From Tianweitania populi (lineage in GTDB: Bacteria > Pseudomonadota > Alphaproteobacteria > Rhizobiales > Rhizobiaceae), in contig NZ_BMZQ01000002.1 in NCBI RefSeq assembly GCF_014652875.1, positions 908,501 to 972,500 on the forward strand: DNA of 64,000 bases, written 5' to 3'. Below the pieces are notes generated by a model. The model searched no databases. It was not told the DNA's origin and worked only from the letters and a program-made list of their open reading frames with translations. The first letter of the stretch is position 1. Each line of letters starts with the position of its first letter. The position numbers and the translations under genes were made by a program. Below, one piece after another: positions 10,691 through 19,751 of this stretch.

Positions 10691-11954
10691 AAAGACTGAA
10701 GTCACCGAGGTGATGGCCGAAATCGGCCGCAAGGCGCGCACCGCGACGAAGCCGCTGGCACTGGCTGCACCGGAAACGAAGGCCGCAGGGCTACAAGCGA
10801 TGGCCGCAGCGATCCGAACAGGCGCGCCGGCGATCCTCAACGCCAATGCGATCGATCTGGCCAACGGTCATACGGCTGGCTTGTCGGCGTCCTTCATGGA
10901 CCGGCTCCAGTTGAACGACGCACGTATCGAAGCCATGGCTGCGGGCATCGAGGCCATCGCCGATCTGCCTGATCCCGTCGGCTCGGTGATGGCTGCCTGG
11001 GAGCGGCCGAACGGGTTGAAGATCGAACGCGTGCGCACGCCGTTGGGCGTGATCGGCGTGATCTATGAGAGCCGGCCGAATGTGACGGCCGATGCCGGCG
11101 CGCTCTGCCTCAAGGCCGGCAATGCTGTGATCCTGCGCGGTGGCTCGGATTCGGCGCGCACGTCCGCCGCGATTCATGTCTGCCTGCAAAGCGGGCTGGA
11201 AGTGGCGGGTCTGCCGGCCGACGCAATCCAGCTGGTGCCAACCACCGATCGTGCTGCCGTCGGCGAGATGCTGGCCGGTTTGAACGGCGCCATCGACGTG
11301 ATCGTGCCACGCGGCGGCAAGAGCCTTGTTTCGCGCGTGCAGGCCGATGCGCGTGTGCCGGTCTTTGCCCATCTCGAAGGGCTTTGCCATGTCTATGTCG
11401 ACCGTTCGGCTGAACTCGACATGGCGGTGAGCCTCATCGTCAACGCCAAGATGCGGCGTACCGGCATCTGCGGCGCGGCCGAAACGCTGCTGGTGGACCG
11501 TGCGGCGGCCAACACGCATCTCCTGCAGATGCTTGAAGCGCTAAGCGCAGCCGGCTGCGAGATTCGTGGCGACAGTGATGTCTTGGAACGTTTTCCTGCC
11601 GCCAAGCCGGCGAAGGATGACGACTGGCGCACCGAATATCTCGACGCGATCCTCTCCGTGCGCTTGGTCGACGGCATCGAGGGTGCGATTGCCCATATCG
11701 ATACTTATTCCTCGCACCACACCGAAGCGGTGATTGCAGACGATGCAACCGTGGTCGCGCGCTTCTTCAACGAGATCGACTCGGCAATCCTGTTGCACAA
11801 TGCCTCGACCCAGTTCGCCGATGGTGGTGAGTTCGGCTTTGGCGGCGAGATCGGCATTGCCACCGGCAAGATGCACGCGCGCGGCCCGGTGGGCGTCGAG
11901 CAACTGACTTCGTTCAACTACCGCGTTCATGGCTCTGGCCAGGTTCGGCCTTAA
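10674..11954 (+). CDS. proA: Glutamate-5-semialdehyde dehydrogenase (gamma-glutamyl phosphate reductase)
   Basis: 426 residues of the aldehyde dehydrogenase superfamily. The catalytic cysteine lies in [18 protein letters not shown], and the NADPH-binding segment is near [14 protein letters not shown]. It reduces gamma-glutamyl phosphate to glutamate semialdehyde, the second step of proline synthesis, and probably channels with ProB. Its start lies inside the end of proB. The C-terminal sequence [24 protein letters not shown] is characteristic of the family. Confidence 0.97.
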   Translation: MLNLLEKTEVTEVMAEIGRKARTATKPLALAAPETKAAGLQAMAAAIRTGAPAILNANAIDLANGHTAGLSASFMDRLQLNDARIEAMAAGIEAIADLPDPVGSVMAAWERPNGLKIERVRTPLGVIGVIYESRPNVTADAGALCLKAGNAVILRGGSDSARTSAAIHVCLQSGLEVAGLPADAIQLVPTTDRAAVGEMLAGLNGAIDVIVPRGGKSLVSRVQADARVPVFAHLEGLCHVYVDRSAELDMAVSLIVNAKMRRTGICGAAETLLVDRAAANTHLLQMLEALSAAGCEIRGDSDVLERFPAAKPAKDDDWRTEYLDAILSVRLVDGIEGAIAHIDTYSSHHTEAVIADDATVVARFFNEIDSAILLHNASTQFADGGEFGFGGEIGIATGKMHARGPVGVEQLTSFNYRVHGSGQVRP

Positions 11955-11979
11955 AGCGATTAGCGGAGGAGGCGTGACC

Positions 11980-12414
11980 ATGGAAGCATCCTCATCGACG
12001 GCGCGCACTGCAACGGTTGAACTGCGCAACATCGAAGGCACGCAGGCAGCACTTGGCTGGGCTGGCGGCCACACGCTTGTGGTCGATCGCCCGGATGGCA
12101 TGGCGGGCGGAATGGGTCTGGGCTTCAATGGCGCGCAGATGTTGGCGCTGTCGCTCGGCGGCTGCTTTTGCAACGATCTGCGATATACGGCCGAAAAGAT
12201 GGGCGTGCAGCTTGGACCCGTGGCGGTTACCGTGACGCTCACCCTGGACGGCGACCCTTTGCTGGCACAGTCGGCCGCGATGCAGGTCGATTGCACGCTC
12301 ATCGACGGTTCGGATGCGGGCGCCGTGATCGAAGCGGCGAAAGCGAGTTGCATGGTCAGCAATTCGCTGCGCAAGGGATTTCCCGTCTCGATCAGCGAAG
12401 CCGCTCGTGCCTGA
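11980..12414 (+). CDS. OsmC/Ohr family protein
   Basis: 144 residues from the ATG at 11980, which follows GGAGGAGG (11965-11972); a start at 11929 inside proA would have no ribosome site. The OsmC fold is marked by MLALSLGGCFCNDLRYTAEKMG and the second cysteine region KASCMVSNSLRKGFPV. OsmC/Ohr proteins reduce organic or fatty-acid hydroperoxides through a cysteine pair. This member cannot be assigned to Ohr or to OsmC proper. It lies between proA and nadD, probably in the same transcript. Confidence 0.85.
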   Translation: MEASSSTARTATVELRNIEGTQAALGWAGGHTLVVDRPDGMAGGMGLGFNGAQMLALSLGGCFCNDLRYTAEKMGVQLGPVAVTVTLTLDGDPLLAQSAAMQVDCTLIDGSDAGAVIEAAKASCMVSNSLRKGFPVSISEAARA

Positions 12415-13051
12415 ACAGGGTCGACCTGCGGATGTTCCGCACCAGTATCTGCGCATGCCCTATGTCGAAAAGGGCATGGCAGTCGGCCTGTTTGGCGGGT
12501 CGTTCAATCCACCGCATGCGGGGCACGCGCTTGTGGCCGAGATCGCGTTGCGCAAGCTGCGGCTCGATCAGCTGTGGTGGATGGTAACGCCGGGCAATCC
12601 GCTTAAGAGTACGCGCGAGCTGGCGCCCTTGGCCGAGCGCATCCGCCTGTCCGTGAAGCTGGCGGAGGATCCACGCATCAAAGTGACGGCATTCGAGGCG
12701 GCCGCCAATGTGCGTTACACCGCCGACACATTGGCCCTGGTCAAGGCACGCAATCCCGGCGTGCATTTTGTTTGGATCATGGGCGCCGACAGTCTGGCGA
12801 GCTTCCATCGCTGGGAACGCTGGCGGGCGATTGCCATGACCTTCCCGATCGCCGTGATCGACCGGCCGGGCGCGACCCTGTCCTTCCTGTCTTCGGTGAT
12901 GGCCAAAACCTTTGCTCATGCCCGCGAAGACGAAACGGATTCGGAAGTTCTGGCCAGTCGGCGGGCGCCGGCCTGGACCTTTTTGCATGGTCCGCGCTCG
13001 ACCTTGAGCTCGACGGCGCTGCGGGCACAAGCCAAAGGCACGAAGACCTGA
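12407..13051 (+). CDS. nadD: Nicotinate-nucleotide adenylyltransferase
   Basis: 214 residues from a GTG that overlaps the OsmC gene end by 8 bases; a second possible start is the ATG at 12455 (MPYVEKGMAVGLFGG). The nucleotidyltransferase motif GLFGGSFNPPHAGH and the C-terminal STLSSTALRAQ (relative of the SxTxxR motif) are clear. NadD converts nicotinate mononucleotide and ATP to deamido-NAD. Rhizobial homologues carry a similar short N-terminal extension, so the longer form is plausible. No strong ribosome site was found for either start. Confidence 0.93.
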   Translation: MPEQGRPADVPHQYLRMPYVEKGMAVGLFGGSFNPPHAGHALVAEIALRKLRLDQLWWMVTPGNPLKSTRELAPLAERIRLSVKLAEDPRIKVTAFEAAANVRYTADTLALVKARNPGVHFVWIMGADSLASFHRWERWRAIAMTFPIAVIDRPGATLSFLSSVMAKTFAHAREDETDSEVLASRRAPAWTFLHGPRSTLSSTALRAQAKGTKT

Positions 13052-13151
13052 TACACTGTCCAGCCATTGTTATTGAAACCGTCACCGAACTGCGCCTATC
13101 TATAGGGTGCGCCAAGGGTGGCGCATCGTTGTTCCTTAGAAAGGGAAGACA

Positions 13152-13562
13152 CTGAGAACAGAACTGCGGAAGGAGGCGGAAACACCGCTTTCGCCGGTCG
13201 AGATCGGCGCCCAAGCGCCTGCGACCTCCCAACTCGAAACCGTTCTTGCCAGTCTCGACGACTCCAAGGCGGAAAACATCGTGGCCATCGACATCCGGAA
13301 GAAATCGAGCCTCGGCGACCATATGGTCGTGGCGAGCGGTCGGTCGCACCGTCATGTCGCGGCTGTGTCCGAACACCTCATGAAGGCGCTGAAGGACAGC
13401 GGCGTGAACAATGCGCGCGTCGAAGGCCTGCCAAGTGCCGACTGGGTGCTGATCGATACGGGTGACATCATCATCCACGTCTTCCGGCCCGAGGTGCGCG
13501 AGTTCTACAACCTCGAAAAGATGTGGCAGACGCCTGATCTCGACGATGGGACCAAGCACTGA
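13152..13562 (+). CDS. rsfS: Ribosome silencing factor RsfS (Iojap family), probable non-AUG start
   Basis: The conserved domain reads through LETVLASLDDSKAENI, then VAIDIRKKSSLGDHMVVASG, and ends in FYNLEKMW. The first ATG/GTG/TTG codon in this frame is the GTG at 13281, which would delete the first helix of the domain. The frame is open back to a TAG at 13137 without any AUG, GUG or UUG. The best candidate is CTG at 13152, five bases after AAGGGA (13141-13146), giving 136 residues, close to rhizobial homologues; CTG at 13164 or a rarer codon is also possible. RsfS binds uL14 on the 50S subunit and blocks subunit joining in starvation. The stop at 13562 is certain. Confidence 0.85.
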   Translation: MRTELRKEAETPLSPVEIGAQAPATSQLETVLASLDDSKAENIVAIDIRKKSSLGDHMVVASGRSHRHVAAVSEHLMKALKDSGVNNARVEGLPSADWVLIDTGDIIIHVFRPEVREFYNLEKMWQTPDLDDGTKH

Positions 13563-13583
13563 CACGGGCATTCTGAGGTTTCA

Positions 13584-14063
13584 ATGCGGATCGGCATCAA
13601 TGCCGTCGGTCGGATGAAGGCCGGGCCAGAGCGGGAGCTTGCCGATCGCTACCTTGACCGCTTCGCCAAAGCGGGGCCGCCGCTCGGCTTGGAATTTGCC
13701 GGAGTGGCGGAAAGCGCGGAAAGCCGATTGGGCACGGCGGCCGAGCGGATGCGCGAAGAAGCGGCCCGGCTCGACGCTGCTCTTGGCGCCGGCGGGCTGA
13801 TCCTGCTCGACGAGCGCGGCAAGAACCTTGCATCGCCGGCCTTTGCGCAACTGATTGCCGACCACCGCGATCGCGGTTTGCGGCAGCTCACTTTCGCCAT
13901 TGGCGGGCCGGACGGCCATGCCGCCACCTTGCGGGATCAGGCAACCGCGCTGATCTCCTTCGGCGCGGCGACTTGGCCGCATCAGATGGTGCGCGTCATG
14001 CTAGGCGAACAGCTTTACCGCGCCGCTACCATCCTGTCCGGTCACCCCTATCATCGCGTTTGA
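13584..14063 (+). CDS. rlmH: 23S rRNA (pseudouridine1915-N3)-methyltransferase RlmH
   Basis: 159 residues, the normal family length. SPOUT-fold signatures are LDERGKNLASPAFA, FAIGGPDGH and MVRVMLGEQLYRA with the C-terminal HPYHR. RlmH methylates pseudouridine 1915 in helix 69 of 23S rRNA on the 70S ribosome. It follows rsfS by 21 bases, as in many bacteria, consistent with one ribosome-related unit. Confidence 0.96.
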   Translation: MRIGINAVGRMKAGPERELADRYLDRFAKAGPPLGLEFAGVAESAESRLGTAAERMREEAARLDAALGAGGLILLDERGKNLASPAFAQLIADHRDRGLRQLTFAIGGPDGHAATLRDQATALISFGAATWPHQMVRVMLGEQLYRAATILSGHPYHRV

Positions 14064-14219
14064 ACGCTGCCTTCTTGAAGGCCCCGCGTAAGCTCGCCTT
14101 GAGAAAGTGCGATTCGCTTGGGAAGAACGGCGTTGCAGCCGGGCCGATGGTTGATGCTTCCTTTACGAAGCCGACCTACGATCCGCGCGTTAGCCGATCC
14201 GGGCGAGGGATGAAGCGGT

Positions 14220-15590
14220 ATGGGTTCAGGCAAGGCATCGGCAGCATGGGGGAAGGGCGGTCTTTTGATCGCGCTTGGCCTGCTGCTGGCCTCTGCCGCG
14301 CCTCTCCATGCGCAAGAAGACGAAGCTGCTTCCACCGAGCAGACGCAGCCTGACGATCCGGTTGCGGCGATCGAAGCGCGACGGGCGCGAACACAAGCCG
14401 ACTACGAACGCGCGCTGGACGACATCAAGCTGTCGGAAGAACGGATGGCCTCCATTTCGGCAGGCATAGCGACGCTGAAGAAAGACAGCGCTTCGGTGAC
14501 GGCGGCGCTGATCCAGGCTGCGAAAACTGAAAAGAAGCTCGCCGAAGACGTCGAGGAAATCAGCGGCCGGCTGGTCGGCCTGCGTGGCGAGGAAGACGGC
14601 ATCAAGGCCTCGCTGGAAGGCCGTCGCGCCGTGCTGGCGGAAGTGCTGGCGGCGTTGCAGCGCATGGGGCTCAACCCCCCGCCGGCCATTCTGGTGAAGC
14701 CGGAAGACGCGCTTTCGTCCGTTCGCAGCGCCATTCTGCTGGGTGCTGTGGTGCCGGAACTGCGCCAGGAGACCGAAACGCTGCTGGCGGATCTCCGGGA
14801 ACTGTCGCGGGTGGCAGCCTCGATCGAAGCCGAGCGCGGTCGCTTGAATGCCACGGCGGAAGAGCAGGTGGCGGAAAAGCAGCGGCTCAGCATGCTGCTG
14901 GAAGAAAAGCAGCGGCTGCAGACCCAGTCCGAAGCCGTTTATGCTGCCGAGCAGAAGCGGTCCGAACAGCTCGCAGCGTCCGCATCCTCTTTCCAGGAGC
15001 TGATAGCAAACCTTGAAAAGGAAGGGCAGTCCGCCCGTGCCGCGGCGGAAGCGGCAGCCAAAGCGGAGGTCGAGCGGCTGGCGCGCGAAGAAGCGGAGCT
15101 CAACAAGCCCATTCCCGAGGCCTATCGCCTGTCGATGATTCCGTTTGCGGCCTTGAAAGGACAGATGAGCCTCCCAGCTACTGGGCGACGCACCGCGCGT
15201 TTCGGCGAAGCCGACAATAACGGCGGCGTGAGAATGGGAGACACCATTACAACACAATCCGGGGCAATTGTTACCGCACCGGCAGGGGGGAGCGTCTTGT
15301 ATGCGGGACCCTTCCGGTCATACGGTCAACTCTTGATCCTCAACGCTGGCGACGGCTATCATGTCGTGCTGGCGGGAATGGGCAGAATCAGCGTGACGCT
15401 TGGCCAGGCCGTTTTGGCGGGTGAGCCGATCGGAGCAATGGGTGAAACGAGGGTCGCTGGCCCCGTTCCACTGAAGGACGGCAGCACCGGACCTGACCTT
15501 TATGTCGAGTTCCGGAAAGATGGAAAACCCGTGGACCCGACACCCTGGTGGTCGGAGCGGATCGCTGGAAGGACTGCAAATGATTCGTAA
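14220..15590 (+). CDS. Murein hydrolase activator EnvC family protein (degenerate LytM domain)
   Basis: 456 residues. A signal peptide (about 1-32, GGLLIALGLLLASAAPLHAQ) precedes long coiled coils (about 50-300, heptad-rich with many Glu, Ala and Leu). A C-terminal M23/LytM-type domain (about 320-445) follows. The usual zinc ligands HxxxD and HxH are not recognisable (GGVRMGDTI and YHVVLAGMG stand in their place). That fits EnvC-type activators, which open the autoinhibited amidases rather than cutting peptidoglycan. The protein should act in the periplasm at the division site. The end overlaps ctpA by 11 bases. Confidence 0.88.
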   Translation: MGSGKASAAWGKGGLLIALGLLLASAAPLHAQEDEAASTEQTQPDDPVAAIEARRARTQADYERALDDIKLSEERMASISAGIATLKKDSASVTAALIQAAKTEKKLAEDVEEISGRLVGLRGEEDGIKASLEGRRAVLAEVLAALQRMGLNPPPAILVKPEDALSSVRSAILLGAVVPELRQETETLLADLRELSRVAASIEAERGRLNATAEEQVAEKQRLSMLLEEKQRLQTQSEAVYAAEQKRSEQLAASASSFQELIANLEKEGQSARAAAEAAAKAEVERLAREEAELNKPIPEAYRLSMIPFAALKGQMSLPATGRRTARFGEADNNGGVRMGDTITTQSGAIVTAPAGGSVLYAGPFRSYGQLLILNAGDGYHVVLAGMGRISVTLGQAVLAGEPIGAMGETRVAGPVPLKDGSTGPDLYVEFRKDGKPVDPTPWWSERIAGRTANDS

Positions 15591-16905
15591 GCTGTCGCTG
15601 TTGTTTGCCGGCGCCTTGATGGGCGCTTCGGCGATGAGCGTGGTCTACGGTGCGCCCGGCTCGACAGCGAATGCCGCGGGTTCCGAAACCTATCGCCAGC
15701 TGGCGATCTTCGGTGACATCTTCGAGCGCGTGCGCGCGCAGTATGTGACACCGCCGGACGACAAGTCGCTGGTCGAGAATGCCATCAACGGCATGCTCAC
15801 CTCGCTCGATCCGCATTCCTCCTACCTCAACCAAGAGGCAGCCAAGGATATGCGCGTCCAGACGAAGGGCGAGTTCGGCGGCCTTGGCATTGAAGTCACG
15901 ATGGAAAACGACCTGATCAAGGTCATCACCCCAATGGATGAAACGCCCGCTGCCAAGGCTGGCGTTCTGGCGGGCGACCTAATTGCCGAGATCGATGGCC
16001 AGGAGGTGCGTGGCCTGTCGCTCAACGACGCCGTCGAAAAGATGCGCGGTCTGGTGAATACGCCGATAGAACTGACGCTGATCCGCGATGGCGCGGACAA
16101 GCCGATCAAGCTTACCGTTATTCGCGACGTCATCAAGGTGAAGGCCGTGCGCGCTCGCGTCGAGGGCGATGTCGGCTATCTCAAGATCAACTCCTTCACC
16201 GAAAAGACGTTTGACGATCTGCAGGCAGGCATCAACACCATCCGCAAGCAGCTGCCGGATGACAAGCTGAAGGGCTATGTGATCGATCTGCGCTTGAACC
16301 CGGGCGGTCTGCTCGACCAGGCCGTGAGCGTATCGGACGCCTTTATCGACCGTGGTGAGATCGTTTCGACCCGTGGCCGCGATCCGCAGGACATTTCGCG
16401 CTTCGATGCGCGTCCGGGCGATCTGGTCAACGGCAAGCCGCTCATCGTTCTGGTGAATGGCGGTTCGGCGAGTGCCTCGGAGATCGTTGCCGGTGCCTTG
16501 CAGGATCACCGTCGCGCCACCGTGCTCGGCACCCAGTCCTTCGGCAAGGGTTCGGTGCAGACCATCATCCCGCTGGCCGAAAACGGTGCTTTGCGCCTGA
16601 CGACGGCGCTTTACTACACGCCAGCCGGCAAATCGATCCAGGGCAAGGGCATTACGCCTGACGTCAAGGTCGACCAGCCGCTGCCGGAAGAGTTCAAGGG
16701 CCGCGACAGCAGCCGTGGTGAGTCCGCTCTGCGCGGTCACATCAAGGGCGTGGAAGAAAGCGACGAGGGTTCGGGTTCGGCATCCTATGTGCCGCCGGAA
16801 GCCAAGGACGACATCCAGCTGCAATACGCACTGGACCTGATCCGCGGCGCGAAGACCGATGCCGCCTTCCCGCCGAACCCCGACAAGGCGGTGATGAACC
16901 AGTAA
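15580..16905 (+). CDS. ctpA: Carboxy-terminal processing protease CtpA (S41 family)
   Basis: 441 residues from the ATG at 15580 (GGAAGGA lies 6 bases upstream); an upstream start at 15502 is inside the envC-like gene and lacks a ribosome site. A signal peptide or anchor (MIRKLSLLFAGALMGASAM) leads into a PDZ domain (about 85-165, LGIEVTMENDLIKVITPMDETPA) and the S41 peptidase domain. The catalytic dyad is inferred as Ser298 in GGSASASE and Lys323 in QSFGKGSVQT, with the 25-residue spacing known from E. coli Prc. It processes or degrades periplasmic proteins. Pairing with an EnvC-like activator suggests a joint role in cell-wall hydrolase control. Confidence 0.95.
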   Translation: MIRKLSLLFAGALMGASAMSVVYGAPGSTANAAGSETYRQLAIFGDIFERVRAQYVTPPDDKSLVENAINGMLTSLDPHSSYLNQEAAKDMRVQTKGEFGGLGIEVTMENDLIKVITPMDETPAAKAGVLAGDLIAEIDGQEVRGLSLNDAVEKMRGLVNTPIELTLIRDGADKPIKLTVIRDVIKVKAVRARVEGDVGYLKINSFTEKTFDDLQAGINTIRKQLPDDKLKGYVIDLRLNPGGLLDQAVSVSDAFIDRGEIVSTRGRDPQDISRFDARPGDLVNGKPLIVLVNGGSASASEIVAGALQDHRRATVLGTQSFGKGSVQTIIPLAENGALRLTTALYYTPAGKSIQGKGITPDVKVDQPLPEEFKGRDSSRGESALRGHIKGVEESDEGSGSASYVPPEAKDDIQLQYALDLIRGAKTDAAFPPNPDKAVMNQ

Positions 16906-16930
16906 GCGCATCGCGCTAATAGAAGTTATC

Positions 16931-16966
16931 ATGTCCGGCGGAGGAACCCCTTCGCCGGACATTTGA
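16931..16966 (+). terminator. Probable terminator behind ctpA
   Basis: ATGTCCGGCG (16931-16940) and CGCCGGACAT (16953-16962) are perfect 10-base arms with a 12-base loop. Only a short T run (ATTTGATT) follows, so termination may be partial and some read-through into the next gene is possible. Confidence 0.6.
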
Positions 16967-17009
16967 TTCCGGGATGATGCAAAAGCAGGTCTGAGGTCGA
17001 TCGGGTCAC

Positions 17010-18200
17010 ATGGCGGGGCAGGAGCGGGGCGGAGACACGACGCGCATTCGGGACATCGACCTGCCGCTTGGCCTGGGCATTCGGGGTCCGGCGAAGCCGA
17101 CACGATCCCCGCGTTTCACGTCATCGTCGATGCTCACTACCGTGGTGGCTATTGCGCTTGCCGGCAGCGCCACTGCCATCGCCTTGCGCGATCGCGGCAT
17201 TCGCATGCCGAGCGCTGCGGTGGTCTCCGTCCCCGTACAAACGGCCGCATCCGAGGCGGAACCCACTCCCGCTCCTCGACCCAGCCTGTCCAATGATCCG
17301 GCAGGCGGTCCAGCGATCATCCGTGTCAATCCGGATCCGAACTCCTCGCAAGGCACCACGATCATCCGCAATACGTCATCGCCGGCACAGGACGCGCATA
17401 TCGCGCATCTGCCGGATCAAGCGTTGATCGAAGCGAGTTCCAATGGGCCGCTGCCTCAACGCGCGGCGGATGGGCGGCGGCCGTTCGACGTTTATGCGCG
17501 GCCATGGTCAGGTGCTCGCGGCGCGCGCATTGCCTTGGTCATCGGCGGTCTTGGCGTCAGCCAGACAGGCACGCAGAAAGCGATTGAGAAGCTGCCCCCG
17601 GAGATCACGCTGGCTTTCGCGTCTGGCGGCAACAGCTTGTCGCGCTGGATGCAGGCGGCGCGGCAAGGCGGGCATGAGATCGTTTTGCAAGTGCCACTCG
17701 AGCCGTTCGACTACCCGTCGGTTGATCCCGGACGCGCGACGCTGACCGTGGATGCGCCGGCATCCGAGACGGTCGAGAACCTGCAATGGGTGCTGGCGCG
17801 CACAACCAACTATGTCGGCGTCATGAACTATATGGGTGCGCGCTTTCTTGGCGAAACGCAGCCCGTTGAAACCATGATGGCCGAACTCGGCAAGCGCGGC
17901 TTGGCCTATGTCGACGATGGCTCGACCGCACGTAACGAAGCGCAACCGCTGGCCAAAGCGAACCGCGTTCCTTTCGCGGCGTCCGACATGCAGATCGATG
18001 CGGTTCGCGAGCGCGGCGAGATTCTTGGGAAGCTCGACGATCTCGAACGCACCGCCCGCGCCAACGGGTTTGCCGTCGGCACCGGTTCCGCCTTCGATGT
18101 GACCGTGGACACGGTCACCGCCTGGGCCGCCGAAGTCCGCCGACGTGGCGTCGAAATCGTGCCGATCACCGCCGTGGCGGATGATCCCGAACGCCGCTGA
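17010..18200 (+). CDS. Divergent polysaccharide deacetylase family protein
   Basis: 396 residues. One N-terminal membrane segment (about 37-58, [18 protein letters not shown]) and a Pro/Ser-rich linker lead to a C-terminal deacetylase-like beta/alpha barrel. It starts at [26 protein letters not shown] and contains [12 protein letters not shown] and YVDDGST. This is the divergent (YibQ-like) deacetylase family, which lies beside envC and ctpA in many proteobacteria. Activity is unproven; a periplasmic envelope role is inferred from the anchor and the neighbours. Confidence 0.88.
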   Translation: MAGQERGGDTTRIRDIDLPLGLGIRGPAKPTRSPRFTSSSMLTTVVAIALAGSATAIALRDRGIRMPSAAVVSVPVQTAASEAEPTPAPRPSLSNDPAGGPAIIRVNPDPNSSQGTTIIRNTSSPAQDAHIAHLPDQALIEASSNGPLPQRAADGRRPFDVYARPWSGARGARIALVIGGLGVSQTGTQKAIEKLPPEITLAFASGGNSLSRWMQAARQGGHEIVLQVPLEPFDYPSVDPGRATLTVDAPASETVENLQWVLARTTNYVGVMNYMGARFLGETQPVETMMAELGKRGLAYVDDGSTARNEAQPLAKANRVPFAASDMQIDAVRERGEILGKLDDLERTARANGFAVGTGSAFDVTVDTVTAWAAEVRRRGVEIVPITAVADDPERR

Positions 18201-18232
18201 ACAGTGCCTTCAAACTGTCAGAGAACAGGCAT

Positions 18233-18811
18233 ATGGAAGCGCAGAACGGGCAATCCAGAACGCAAAGTGATGTAGTCATGCCGCATAAGACGCACATAGA
18301 CCCCGAAACCCTGCCCTATCGTCCGTGCGTCGGGATCATGGTGCTGAACGCATACGGAAAAGTCTGGGCTGGTCACCGCATCTCGGAAGAAGGCAGCGAA
18401 ACGGCTGGCACGACTCAGCTCTGGCAAATGCCTCAAGGTGGCATTGACGAGGGCGAGGAAGCGCTGCCAGCGGCTTTGCGTGAGATCTACGAGGAAACGG
18501 GCATGACGAGCCTGGCGCTGCTGGAAGAGGCCCCATACTGGATCAATTACGATCTGCCGCCGCATCTGGTCGGCGTGGCCTTCAAGGGCCGCTATCGCGG
18601 GCAGACGCAGCGCTGGTTTGCATTCCGCTTCAACGGGAACGAAAGCGAGATCCAAATCAACCCACCGCCCGGAGGCCATACAGCGGAATTCGACGCCTGG
18701 GAATGGAAGGACATGGCCGAACTGCCGGACCTGATCGTGCCGTTCAAGCGCTCAGTCTATCTGCAGGTGGTTGAAGTGTTCGGCCATCTTGCCGGCAAGC
18801 CGCTCGCGTAA
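18233..18811 (+). CDS. rppH: RNA 5' pyrophosphohydrolase (Nudix)
   Basis: 192 residues from 18233, or 177 from the ATG at 18278 ([19 protein letters not shown]), which fits the family length better; neither has a good ribosome site. The Nudix box runs from [16 protein letters not shown] to IYEETGM, preceded by [13 protein letters not shown] and WQMPQ. RppH removes pyrophosphate from 5'-triphosphorylated RNA and starts RNase E-dependent decay. It lies 32 bases behind the deacetylase gene and ends at a two-way terminator. Confidence 0.94.
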   Translation: MEAQNGQSRTQSDVVMPHKTHIDPETLPYRPCVGIMVLNAYGKVWAGHRISEEGSETAGTTQLWQMPQGGIDEGEEALPAALREIYEETGMTSLALLEEAPYWINYDLPPHLVGVAFKGRYRGQTQRWFAFRFNGNESEIQINPPPGGHTAEFDAWEWKDMAELPDLIVPFKRSVYLQVVEVFGHLAGKPLA

Positions 18812-18883
18812 GCTGTTGCGGCTGACTACCCTTAGGCTCACAAGAAGGGGCAAATGGGTTTAGCGATGCAGATCGCAGATAAG

Positions 18884-18917
18884 GAAAAGGCGGCCCCTTT
18901 GCAGGTGCCGCCTTTTC
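18884..18917. terminator. Bidirectional terminator between rppH and the glycosyltransferase gene
   Basis: GAAAAGGCGGC (18884-18894) and GCCGCCTTTTC (18907-18917) form an 11-bp stem with a 12-base loop. The T/A-rich ends on both sides serve rppH on the plus strand and the atp-linked operon on the minus strand. Confidence 0.75.
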
Positions 18918-18935
18918 ATTTGGCCGAGTGCCGGA

Positions 18936-19646
18936 TCAGATCGGCTGCCAGCCCGGCTCGACTTTGTCGGCCTCGGCACGCCATTCATCGCCGTAATCGA
19001 CATTTTGCCAGTCCCTGAACCAAGGGCCGCCATTGGTGAAGTGGACCGCGCCCGGCGTGCCGGTCTCGGGCTTCTCGTTCCAGCCTTCCAGCCAGTTCCA
19101 GCGCGTTGGGATCTCGCCGATGTCGTCGTCGGCTGCCCATTGCATCCGGTGGAGATAAGCGCCGCTTTCACGGTTGATCCGCTCCGGCGTTAATTGCTGG
19201 GTCGAAGGGTGTTCGCAATTGAAGAGCATGAAGCTCGACCAGTTCTTGCGCGGATAGTTGGTCTGCACCTTGCCATCCATCTTCACCGTGGCCTTCGGCG
19301 TATAGTCGTGCTTCACGCAGGCCACCGCGAGCGAGGGATCGCGATATTGCAGGATCTCGGCGATGTCATCGAGAAACAGGAAGTCGCAGTCGCAAAACAG
19401 TGCCCAACCTTTGAAGCCGGCCATATAAGGCACGAAGAAGCGTGAGTAGGTGAACTCGGTGGACGCGAGCGGGTCGATGTCACGGGTGTAAGCACCTTGC
19501 GCCACCAGCTCCTGCACCTTGATTGGAAAGACCCGCACCGGCACGCTGGCATGGTCCTTCAGCGTTTTCTCGGCAACGTCGTAAGCGATCGGCTCGCGCG
19601 AGTCCCAGCCGATGTAAATGTCCAGCGATTGATCCATGGTTTTCAA
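18936..19646 (-). CDS. Glycosyltransferase-like protein (GT-A fold, GT8-like)
   Basis: 236 residues. It begins LDIYIGWDSREPIAYDVAEKTL, and the metal-binding DxD-type motif appears in GWALFCDCDFLFLDDIAEIL (residues about 80-100). The pattern YSRFFVPYMAGFKG before it is typical of GT8-like enzymes. No signal peptide or membrane segment is seen, so it is probably cytoplasmic. Donor and acceptor are unknown. It lies 105 bases behind the GT29-like gene on the same strand with no obvious terminator between, and may share its transcript. It ends at the shared terminator at 18884-18917. Confidence 0.75.
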   Translation of the reverse strand: MKTMDQSLDIYIGWDSREPIAYDVAEKTLKDHASVPVRVFPIKVQELVAQGAYTRDIDPLASTEFTYSRFFVPYMAGFKGWALFCDCDFLFLDDIAEILQYRDPSLAVACVKHDYTPKATVKMDGKVQTNYPRKNWSSFMLFNCEHPSTQQLTPERINRESGAYLHRMQWAADDDIGEIPTRWNWLEGWNEKPETGTPGAVHFTNGGPWFRDWQNVDYGDEWRAEADKVEPGWQPI

Positions 19647-19751
19647 GCCCTCCAGTTAACCCGCACCACCCCGCAAGATGGAGGAACCGAAAGAAATGTC
19701 GAGCAAAACCATCATGGCCGCATAGGCCAGTTGCCCGAAATCGGCTGGTCG

